The notes under the pieces were generated by a model, which saw only the letters and a list, made by a program, of their open reading frames with translations, searched no databases and was not told the origin of the DNA. A stretch of DNA of 32,746 nucleotides from JBFXAM01 sp050184295 (GTDB lineage: Bacteria; Planctomycetota; Phycisphaerae; UBA1845; Fen-1342), in the NCBI GenBank assembly GCA_050184295.1, contig JBFXAM010000047.1, positions 1 to 32,746 on the forward strand, written 5' to 3'. Every line of letters starts with the position of its first letter. Positions within the stretch are counted from its first letter, which is position 1. Below are positions 27,022-32,746 of the stretch, one piece after another. A program made the position numbers and the translations under genes.

Positions 27022-27187
27022 GTAGGGCAGGTCGCGGCAGTCTGCGACCTGCCGCCCCGATGACTAGACGCAATGCGTGACGGGCGCACCGCGAGGTCTG
27101 GAGCCCGCGGCGCGCTCCCGACGGCAGGTCGGTCCCCGATCCGTCTTCACCCGCACGCGCGGCCGCGCGCGGACCGACCTGCCCTAC
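27022..27187. mobile_element. 166-bp palindromic element, copy 2 (MITE/REP-like)
   Basis: This copy has exactly the same length as copy 1 and about nine bases in ten identical. Terminal repeats are GTAGGGCAGGTCG (27022-27034) and CGACCTGCCCTAC (27175-27187). The right-hand hairpin is slightly longer than in copy 1 (13 pairs, GGCAGGTCGGTCC with GGACCGACCTGCC). On the minus strand its right end provides the TAG stop that truncates the signal-peptide frame starting at 27276. No clear target-site duplication could be recognised. Confidence 0.65.
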
Positions 27188-27270
27188 CCGACTGCGCGAC
27201 ACAGCGCTCGCGACCCAGCAACCGCGATGAACGTAGAAGCGACGGCTGCGATCCGGTAATTGCGGAAGAG

Positions 27271-28272
27271 ATGCACGAGATCACTCCTTCCGTTGGGAAT
27301 CCGACGTGCAACGACGCGCCGGCCGCGTCGCGTACGGGGGTTCCATATGTTGTTGGACCGGACCGCAATTCCGCAAGGGCCCCCGTTTTCGTCCTCTGGC
27401 TCGTTGTGCTCGTCTCGCCGAGCGGGATCGCACAGCCTCGCGTTTCCTGTTTTGAAGCCAACGCTTTCGCGGAAGACGCTGGCTGGACGGTGGTCCGGCT
27501 CTTCTGCAACCCTTGGCAAGGGTTGGCGGATGGATGGCTCATTCAGCACGTCGATTTCTGCTCGCCGAATCCTCCTCCCGGCGGTCAATTCCTGGCATAT
27601 CGTCGCGCAGTTTCGAACTTCGAAGGGGAACCGACGTTTTATCTAGAGTGGCGGCTGCGCACCGACGCACCAAGCTCAGATCTGGAGTTTGGTGGCGGAG
27701 CTACTATGGCGGCTGCGAGTTCTGGAAGCGTCAGGTATACGTTCAATCTTGTGTCGGACCGCGTGCGCATGATTCGCGACAACCGCGTGCCGATCCTGTT
27801 TGCCACGATCGCCGCGGGAGTGGCGCACCGTTACCGCCTGGAACTCGTCGGTGCAAACAGCTACGCGCTCTACATCGACGATGCGCTCGTGGAGTTTGGC
27901 GTGCCGGAGGGGGCCTATCCGTCGTTCTCGCCGCGAATCGCCTGGGCGGTGGGAATGGGGTATTTCCCCAACACCACCCGCTGGGACTACATCCGCTACG
28001 GCGTCATCCCGCAGGACGCCGGCGGCGACTTCGACAGCGACGGCGACATCGATCCGTTCGACCTGCACTATTTCTTCGAATGCTTCGACGGAATGCCCGA
28101 CGAACTCGCCGCCGGAATCACCCGCGGCCCGCAGCGCGCCAGCGGCCCCGGCTGCCGCTGGGCGGACATGGACTCCGACGGCGACACGGATTTGTTAGAC
28201 TTCGCACAGTTCAGCGCCCGCTACACGGGAAAGCAGTTCACACCGCAAGAAGTGACGCCGGCTGCGCCGTAG
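27271..28272 (+). CDS. Exported protein with two dockerin/EF-hand-like motifs
   Basis: Probable secreted protein of 333 residues. The hydrophobic signal core (APVFVLWLVVLVSPSGIAQ) is at residues about 37-55, behind an unusually long N-region; ATG 27271 is the only standard start codon in this frame before the core, and it has GGAAGAG directly adjacent, which is too close for a normal ribosome binding site. The start is therefore uncertain. The body (about 60-245) is beta-rich (FYLEWRLRTDAPSSDLEFGG, SVRYTFNLVSDRVRMI, YRLELVGANSYALYIDDALV), resembling a LamG/concanavalin-like jelly roll. Two calcium-loop-like motifs follow: DFDSDGDIDPFDLHYFFECF and ADMDSDGDTDLLDFAQFSAR. The start overlaps, head to head, the GTG of the broken minus-strand gene. 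Part of this gene appears somewhat less GC-rich than its neighbours. Function unknown. Confidence 0.72.
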   Translation: MHEITPSVGNPTCNDAPAASRTGVPYVVGPDRNSARAPVFVLWLVVLVSPSGIAQPRVSCFEANAFAEDAGWTVVRLFCNPWQGLADGWLIQHVDFCSPNPPPGGQFLAYRRAVSNFEGEPTFYLEWRLRTDAPSSDLEFGGGATMAAASSGSVRYTFNLVSDRVRMIRDNRVPILFATIAAGVAHRYRLELVGANSYALYIDDALVEFGVPEGAYPSFSPRIAWAVGMGYFPNTTRWDYIRYGVIPQDAGGDFDSDGDIDPFDLHYFFECFDGMPDELAAGITRGPQRASGPGCRWADMDSDGDTDLLDFAQFSARYTGKQFTPQEVTPAAP

Positions 28273-28330
28273 GGGCCGTCCCTGAACCACTCGTCGAAGG
28301 CGCACAGCCCTCGAGCTCTTCCGGAGTCCG

Positions 28331-28348
28331 CGCGGGCTGAAGCCCGCG
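28331..28348. terminator. GC hairpin downstream of the exported protein gene
   Basis: CGCGGGC (28331-28337) and GCCCGCG (28342-28348) pair around TGAA. The hairpin lies in the 144-base gap between two convergent genes and may end transcription from both sides. It resembles the palindrome at 19450-19467. Confidence 0.45.
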
Positions 28349-28366
28349 GCTCGGGCGTCGCCCTTC

Positions 28367-28422
28367 CGCATTCATCATTCCGAATCCATCACTCCGCATT
28401 CATCATCCTGCATACATCATTC
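28367..28422. repeat. 14-bp tandem repeat, four units
   Basis: Four imperfect 14-base units (28367, 28381, 28395, 28409), roughly CGCATTCATCATTC. The last unit contains the stop codon of the minus-strand hydrolase gene (28417-28419). The repeat is markedly richer in A and T than its surroundings. Confidence 0.7.
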
Positions 28423-29094
28423 CAAATCCTGCTGTAGCTCCCAGCGCAGCGTCAGGTTGTGCTTGCGCTCGTGCCCGATTGTGGTGGCGGGTCCGTGGCC
28501 GCTGTAGACCGCGGTGTCGTCCGGGAGCGTGAGCAGGTTGTTGACGATGTTGCGCAGCAGCCGGCCGCGGTCGCTGCCCGGGAAGTCGTAGCGGCCGATG
28601 CTGCCGAAGAAGAGCGCGTCGCCGACGAGTGCGAGCTTGGCCGCGGCGCAGTAATACGCCAACCCGCCCGGAGAGTGCCCCGCGACGTCCAGCGCCTGCC
28701 AGCGCGAAGCTCCGAGTTCGAGCGCGTCGCCGACCGCGACGAGCCGGTCGGCGGGCGGCGTCGTGATCGCCATTCCCATCATCGCGGAGAGGTTGGCCTC
28801 GGGATCGTGGAGCATGCGCTCCTCCTCGCGCGGACATACGATCGCCGCGCCGGGATATGCCTCCTTGAGCGCCGCGACGCCCGCGATGTGATCCGGATGC
28901 CCGTGCGTCAGCACGATTGCGATCGGCGTCAGCCCACGCCGCTGCACCGCGCTGCGAATCTGCATCGCCTGCGGCGGAAACCCCGGGTCGACGATCCAGC
29001 ATTCGCCGGCGGCGTGGTGCGAGACGATATAGGCGTTCTGCGAGAACATCGGCTCGACAAAGGTCTCAATCGTGACGCCGCCGTGAGCTTTCAT
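28417..29094 (-). CDS. Metallo-beta-lactamase-fold hydrolase (glyoxalase II-like)
   Basis: Cytoplasmic hydrolase of 225 residues with a dinuclear metal site. The family signature is clear: THGHPDH (HxHxDH) after a first beta-strand region with AGECWIVDPGFPP, then a DVAGHSPGGLAYY motif with the third His, GDALFFGSIGRYDFPG with the bridging Asp, and a C-terminal YSGHGPATT with the last His. This is the layout of hydroxyacylglutathione-hydrolase-like enzymes of the YcbL/GloB-II type, which act on thioesters; the real substrate is unknown. The ATG at 29094 overlaps the stop of the upstream YihY gene (ATGA), and GGAGAG lies 9 bases upstream. The open frame could extend to 29355, but that would overlap the YihY gene deeply and lacks support. 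Confidence 0.92.
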   Translation of the reverse strand: MKAHGGVTIETFVEPMFSQNAYIVSHHAAGECWIVDPGFPPQAMQIRSAVQRRGLTPIAIVLTHGHPDHIAGVAALKEAYPGAAIVCPREEERMLHDPEANLSAMMGMAITTPPADRLVAVGDALELGASRWQALDVAGHSPGGLAYYCAAAKLALVGDALFFGSIGRYDFPGSDRGRLLRNIVNNLLTLPDDTAVYSGHGPATTIGHERKHNLTLRWELQQDLE

Positions 29095-30617
29095 AGAGGC
29101 TGCTCTCCGGGGTGGTCGTTGGCGCGGCGGTCGGGGCGCGATTCGTCGTCGGCGAGCACGTCGGCGAGCGTGAGGTCCGCAACGCTGGCGTGCAGCCGGC
29201 GTGTCACGCGGTCGAGCAGCGGCGTGACGCTGTCGCGCGTGGGCGCGGAGCCGCGGCCATTCGCGGCCCCGATCGCCAGCACGTCGCCGATCCGGATGTG
29301 CGCCGCGGGGCGCGCCAGAACATAGCGATCGAGCGCTTCGCCGCGCACCGAGCACAGCACACCGTCGGTCGCCAGCCGCTCCACCAGCCGCCGCACCGCG
29401 GTGTTCGAAAGCCCGGTTGCCTCGATGATCTGCTCCAGCGCGACGGGGCCTGCGCCGGCGCCATACGGCCGCGCAACCGCAACCGCCGCGGCGAGCGCGT
29501 CAGCGGTCGTGAGCACGATCACCGCGTCGTCCTCGACCTGCTCCATCCGCTTCAGGTTGGCGGTCGTATACGCCAGCTCGGCGCCGAACAGGAAGATCAG
29601 CCACGAGAGGTTCAGCCACAGGAAGAACAACGGCAGCACGCCGAGAATGCCGTAGAGATTGCCCTTCACCACGAACCGCTCGACGTAGAGCGCAAACCCC
29701 CAGCGCGCGACGAGCCAAAGCAGAACCGCGGCGAGCGCGCCGCCGACCGCGGTCTGCGCGCTGACGCGCTGGTTGGGCAGCAACATGTACACCGCCGCCA
29801 GCACGAACACGCCCACCAGCGTCGGCCCGACCCAGCCGAGCACCGACACGACCACGGACAGCGCCGGCATGCCCTCGACCGACGTCACGGCGCGGCGACC
29901 GATGAAGATCGCGGCGGCAAGCAACACCGGACCCAGCGTCATGGTGGACCAGTAGAGCAGCACGCGCCGCCAGACCGAGCGGTTGCGCGGCGCGCCGAAC
30001 ACGCGGTTGAGCGAGCTTTCCATCGTGCTCAAGAGGCTCAGCGCCGTCCAGATGAAAAGCAGCGCCCCGACCGGACCGATGCGCTCAAACGTCAGCTTGC
30101 CCTGCACCGCCGTCACGACGCGCTCGATCTCGTCCGCCACGTTGATCACGCGACGTTCCGCGCCGGGCGCGGTGCTGGTCGCTTCGTCGCGCGTCCCATG
30201 CGCCGCGTCGCCGTCCGGCCGCGCCGCGCCGACTACTGCCGGCGCTGGCGCGTCCGACGGCCGGGGCGGGGACGCTTCCGGCGCCTCGGCCGCCGGCCCG
30301 TCGAGCTCCTGGACGGCGACGATCTCCGCGAATCCCGACGCTTGTAGAAACTGCCGCAGGCTGGTCTTGCTGTCCTCCAGCACGCCCAGCGCACCCGCCG
30401 CCAGCAGCGCGAGCACCAGCGTCGGGATGAGCGCGAAGATCGTTTGAAAACTGAGCGCGGCGCTCATCGCGAAGAGGTTGTTCTCGTTCAGCCGCCGCGC
30501 GCAAAACCGCCACAGCTTCGCCTGAAACGCGACGAAGCGCGCGAAACGCGAAAGCTCGGCGCCCGGCGCGCTGAGCCAGCGGTGCGGCGGTGTCGACCAG
30601 GCGGGCCGAGGCGTCAC
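29091..30617 (-). CDS. YihY/BrkB-family inner membrane protein with winged-helix tail
   Basis: Integral membrane protein of 508 residues. The YihY/BrkB core starts near residue 40 (LNENNLFAMSAALSFQTIFA) and includes hydrophobic segments near 50-78, 180-205, 225-250, 265-290, 300-325 and 345-370. A Pro/Ala/Asp-rich loop (about 105-155) with no likeness to the family separates the first helix from the rest. The C-terminal part (about 405-475) has a winged-helix look: PVALEQIIEATGLSNTAVRR, then LVERLATDGVLCSVRG and YVLARPAAHIRIGDVL, similar to Rrf2-type domains that are fused to this family in several bacteria. Transport function in the family is debated. The GTG start at 30617 overlaps the stop of the AsmA-like gene (GTGA), and its stop overlaps the start of the hydrolase gene, so the three are likely translated in series. 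Confidence 0.92.
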   Translation of the reverse strand: MTPRPAWSTPPHRWLSAPGAELSRFARFVAFQAKLWRFCARRLNENNLFAMSAALSFQTIFALIPTLVLALLAAGALGVLEDSKTSLRQFLQASGFAEIVAVQELDGPAAEAPEASPPRPSDAPAPAVVGAARPDGDAAHGTRDEATSTAPGAERRVINVADEIERVVTAVQGKLTFERIGPVGALLFIWTALSLLSTMESSLNRVFGAPRNRSVWRRVLLYWSTMTLGPVLLAAAIFIGRRAVTSVEGMPALSVVVSVLGWVGPTLVGVFVLAAVYMLLPNQRVSAQTAVGGALAAVLLWLVARWGFALYVERFVVKGNLYGILGVLPLFFLWLNLSWLIFLFGAELAYTTANLKRMEQVEDDAVIVLTTADALAAAVAVARPYGAGAGPVALEQIIEATGLSNTAVRRLVERLATDGVLCSVRGEALDRYVLARPAAHIRIGDVLAIGAANGRGSAPTRDSVTPLLDRVTRRLHASVADLTLADVLADDESRPDRRANDHPGEQPL

Positions 30618-32746
30618 GGTCGTCTCGGGCGGCGCGGTTCATCGCGCGGCGGCGCGCGGCGCGGCTCCGCCGGCTTCGGCTGGGGTTTGCCGTCGCCTCC
30701 GCCGAGACCCTTCAGCACGTCCTCGATGCCCTTCTCGATCGTTTTTCCGGGCTCCTTGGGAAGCAGCAACTGTTTGAGCAGCTTCTCGGTGTCGACCTTG
30801 GCAAGGTCCAGCTTGGGTTGCTGGCGCGTCCCCGAGAGCGGGATGTCGATTCGCAGCCCGGTGAGGTTCTGTGTGAGCGCCAGGGCCGGCCCCTTTACAC
30901 CGAGCTTCGCCAGCATCGCCTCGCGCAGCGGCACCGAGACGACCAGGTCGAGCGTGTCGTCAAAGCCGACCGAGCCGTAGAACTTGAGGTCGAAATCCTG
31001 CGGAAAAGTCATGACGAAGTTGTCGTAGACGATGCGGCCGTCGCGGATCACGAAATCGAGCTTCCCGGCTTTGACCTCGTAAGTCTCGCCCGCCGAGTAG
31101 CCCGCGAGCGCCAGCAGTTCACCGAGCACGCCGCCCGGCTGCACCTTCAGGTCGCTCAGATCGAGCGCTCCGGCGCCCTGGCTGGCGGTCTTGGCCGCTT
31201 CGCCAAGGGGCAGCGTAACGTCCGTCGTGTTCAGGAACACGCGCCCCTCCACCCGCGCGAGGTGCATGAAGATCGGGTTGATGCGGCTGAGAAGCGACGC
31301 GCCGAGCTCCGGCGTGATGGTCACGCCGTCGAGCAGCGCCAGCTTGCCGGGGATGTGCAACGTCGCGTCCAGCGGCTGAAAGTCGACCACGCCGCCCAGA
31401 TTCACCCGGCCCTGAGCCGCGGCAATGCTCGCGGGCGGCAGCGTCATCTGGCCGTCGCGCAGCGCGGGCGCGAGCTTCGCGTTGCCGAGCGCCACGCCGT
31501 AGATCGTCGCGCTGTCCCACCCGACGTTGACCGCGGTCGCGAGCCCGCGAAACGTCGGCTGCACGCTGGGTTGGTTGGCCGGTCCGCGGATTTCAAACTC
31601 GCTGCTGCTGCGGCCCGTTACGACGACGTTGCCCTTGGTCGCAGGTGCGAGTTCGTGCAGGAGCGCGGTCAGCTCTTCCCAGCCCGCGTCGTACCGGCCG
31701 CGCAGCGCCAGGTTCGCTGGCCCGGAATACTGCTCGATCGTGCCGCTCAGCTCTGCGGCGAATGGCTTCGAGGCGACCCGCAAGCGCTCCAGCGCGAGGC
31801 GCTCGTTTGGCGGATCGAGCTTCGCGTCGAACTCAAAATCGACGCGCGGCTCGCGCACCGTCGTCTCGCCGGTGCCGATCGAGAAGTCGTCGATGCCGCC
31901 GTCGCCCTTCGCCGTCACCTGCGACCCGCTGGTTGCGAGCTGGCCCCGAAACGCGAACGCGCCGGCGATCTGTGGCGGCTGCTCCATCCGCGCGACCACG
32001 CCGACCGCGCGCAAGACCCGCGCCAGGTCGGCGTCGGCCTTGAAGTCGGCGCGCAGGTCCGTGGCGTCGCCGGTCTGAAGCTGTACGCCCGTCGCGTCGA
32101 GGTTCGCCGCGGCCGACGAGAGTTGAATCGACTTGGCGGCGACGCGTTCGCCGTCGCCCGCAACTTCAACGCCGCTCCACGCCAGCTTCGATTCGCCTTC
32201 GAGCAGCGGCTGACCGTCGACCGCCAGCGCCTGGCCGGTCAGCCAACCGGTGGACGTGATCGGCCCGTCCGCGCCGCCGCGCGCCACGCGCGCCTCCGCC
32301 GCGAGGGCTCCGCCATAGCGCGCCAACTCCGCGACGCCGAGCGCGGCGGAGCGCTGCGCCACGAAACCGAGATCAGCACGCCGGACCTGCGTCATGACGT
32401 CGAACGCCTGCTTCGCGAGATCGACCCAACCGGTCGCACTGGCGACCACCTGCCCGTCGGCGTCGAGTTCGAGCTTGCCGATCTCAAAGCGCGCCGGCTT
32501 CGCTTCCGCGAGCATCAGCCTTCCGGCGTGCTGAAGGCCGAGCTTCTGAACGTCAAAGCGGCGATCGGCCGTTCCGTAGCGCACGTCTCTCGCGCCGGCA
32601 TCCAGCGCGACGTCGACGGCGTCGTCACCCGCGCGCGTCAGCCGCAGATTGCCGCTCAGCGCGCCGGACAGATCGTGCCCGCCGAGGTCGACCAACTGCC
32701 CCAGCTCGGCTTGCAGCTTCGCGAGATCGGCGCTGAACTGCGCCTC
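30614..32746 (-). CDS. AsmA-like / TamB-type envelope protein (N-terminal part outside the window)
   Basis: Large envelope protein, with at least 710 residues in the window; the frame is open to the last base, so the N-terminus lies beyond it. It is built of repeating beta-strands with few Cys, as in AsmA/DUF3971/TamB proteins that form long hydrophobic grooves thought to carry lipids between the two membranes. The AsmA-type C-terminal part is recognisable: a stretch with DFVIRDGRIVYDNFVMTFP, then GSVGFDDTLDLVVSVPLREA and TGLRIDIPLSGTRQQPKLDL, followed by a Lys/Pro/Arg-rich tail (about 45 residues) of low complexity. It is first in a compact run with YihY and the metallo-beta-lactamase-fold gene, with 4-base overlaps at each junction. 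No promoter is visible because the 5' end is missing. Confidence 0.85.
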   Translation of the reverse strand, partial: EAQFSADLAKLQAELGQLVDLGGHDLSGALSGNLRLTRAGDDAVDVALDAGARDVRYGTADRRFDVQKLGLQHAGRLMLAEAKPARFEIGKLELDADGQVVASATGWVDLAKQAFDVMTQVRRADLGFVAQRSAALGVAELARYGGALAAEARVARGGADGPITSTGWLTGQALAVDGQPLLEGESKLAWSGVEVAGDGERVAAKSIQLSSAAANLDATGVQLQTGDATDLRADFKADADLARVLRAVGVVARMEQPPQIAGAFAFRGQLATSGSQVTAKGDGGIDDFSIGTGETTVREPRVDFEFDAKLDPPNERLALERLRVASKPFAAELSGTIEQYSGPANLALRGRYDAGWEELTALLHELAPATKGNVVVTGRSSSEFEIRGPANQPSVQPTFRGLATAVNVGWDSATIYGVALGNAKLAPALRDGQMTLPPASIAAAQGRVNLGGVVDFQPLDATLHIPGKLALLDGVTITPELGASLLSRINPIFMHLARVEGRVFLNTTDVTLPLGEAAKTASQGAGALDLSDLKVQPGGVLGELLALAGYSAGETYEVKAGKLDFVIRDGRIVYDNFVMTFPQDFDLKFYGSVGFDDTLDLVVSVPLREAMLAKLGVKGPALALTQNLTGLRIDIPLSGTRQQPKLDLAKVDTEKLLKQLLLPKEPGKTIEKGIEDVLKGLGGGDGKPQPKPAEPRRAPPRDEPRRPRRP

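Larger units (their letters stand above)
26710..27187. repeat. Tandem duplication of dockerin tail plus element
   Basis: The segment 26710-26941 (66 bases of dockerin coding sequence plus a 166-base element) is repeated as 26949-27187. The dockerin parts differ at several bases, and the second copy carries an extra 7 bases near 27015-27021, so the element starts are 246 bases apart. The divergence shows that the duplication is not very recent. Confidence 0.8.
26493..27276 (-). pseudogene. Exported dockerin-module gene broken by two inserted elements
   Basis: Remains of a minus-strand gene. The 5' end is intact: GGAAGGAG (complement of 27284-27291), 7 bases, then GTG 27276, then a signal-peptide-like start (MHLFRNYRIAAVASTFIAVA, ending GSRALCRAVG). 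After 30 codons the frame meets TAG at 27186-27184, which belongs to the terminal repeat of the 166-base element at 27022-27187. Beyond that element the coding sequence resumes with a dockerin-like tail (CFDIDPFVARVITNECDATC), is cut again by the element at 26776-26941, and resumes as CFDIDPFVARVIANECSATC followed by a Gly/Glu/Ala-rich helical tail that ends at 26493 (WSGVLALLVE). The frames of the pieces do not agree. A short product from an internal start near 26744 is possible but unlikely. What the original middle part was cannot be seen. Confidence 0.65.

Noticed and set aside
27073..27270. Upstream extension of the 27271 gene into the 166-bp element
   Set aside because: The extra residues come from the repeat element and occur twice in the window; there is no ribosome binding site.
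29095..29355. N-terminal extension of the metallo-beta-lactamase-fold protein
   Set aside because: It would overlap the 3' end of the YihY gene in another frame; the ATGA overlap at 29094 and the GGAGAG site explain the start better.

Overview
The window is about 32.7 kb of very GC-rich bacterial DNA. It looks like chromosome from a planctomycete, most likely of the Phycisphaerae type. This is an inference from the many exported proteins carrying paired Asp/Asn-rich dockerin-like motifs (NFDIDAFVLAL ... NGDGxVNNFDIDPFV), from a long signal peptidase I with an extra Cys-rich insert, and from the dnaG-rpoD linkage. No rRNA, tRNA, integrase, transposase or CRISPR array was recognised.

Layout. 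(1) 1-2913: 3' part of a fused hydantoinase/5-oxoprolinase gene (HyuA-HyuB), cut by the window edge. (2) 3218-7034: DNA primase (dnaG) and the primary sigma factor (rpoD), ended by a strong hairpin. (3) 7323-19433: a run of plus-strand genes for exported proteins. These are two tandem paralogs with C-terminal dockerin-like modules, a DUF4198-like protein overlapping a BNR/sortilin-type beta-propeller protein, a protein whose C-terminal domain reads as a circularly permuted caspase-like peptidase, and a lipoprotein with four BACON-like repeats and a glycoside-hydrolase-like domain. (4) 19720-24194, minus strand: a small lipoprotein, glutamyl-tRNA synthetase (gltX), a methyltransferase with a rhodanese-like N-terminus, an EVE-domain protein and a 45-residue lipoprotein too short for routine gene calling. 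(5) 24570-26129: signal peptidase I (plus). (6) 26189-27276: a repeat-rich stretch with a 30-bp tandem array, two 166-bp palindromic elements with 13-bp terminal inverted repeats, and the remains of a minus-strand dockerin gene broken by those elements. (7) 27271-28272: another exported protein with two Asp-rich motifs. (8) 28417-32746, minus strand: AsmA-like protein (cut by the window edge), YihY/BrkB-family membrane protein and a metallo-beta-lactamase-fold hydrolase, joined by 4-nt start/stop overlaps.

The housekeeping genes (dnaG, rpoD, gltX, lepB) surround accessory envelope and extracellular genes. The exported proteins share secretion signals and, in most cases, the same dockerin-like module. 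Several genes also share a -10-like CTAnACT/CTAGAAT element 25-40 nt before a well-placed ribosome binding site, which helped to choose starts (GTG 7323, ATG 8914, ATG 24194).

The most unusual observations are the apparent permuted caspase-like domain (His 674 after Cys 470) and the pair of 166-bp elements, one of which supplies an in-frame stop from its own terminal repeat to a gene with an intact ribosome binding site and signal peptide. All family calls were made by reading motifs; no database search was run.
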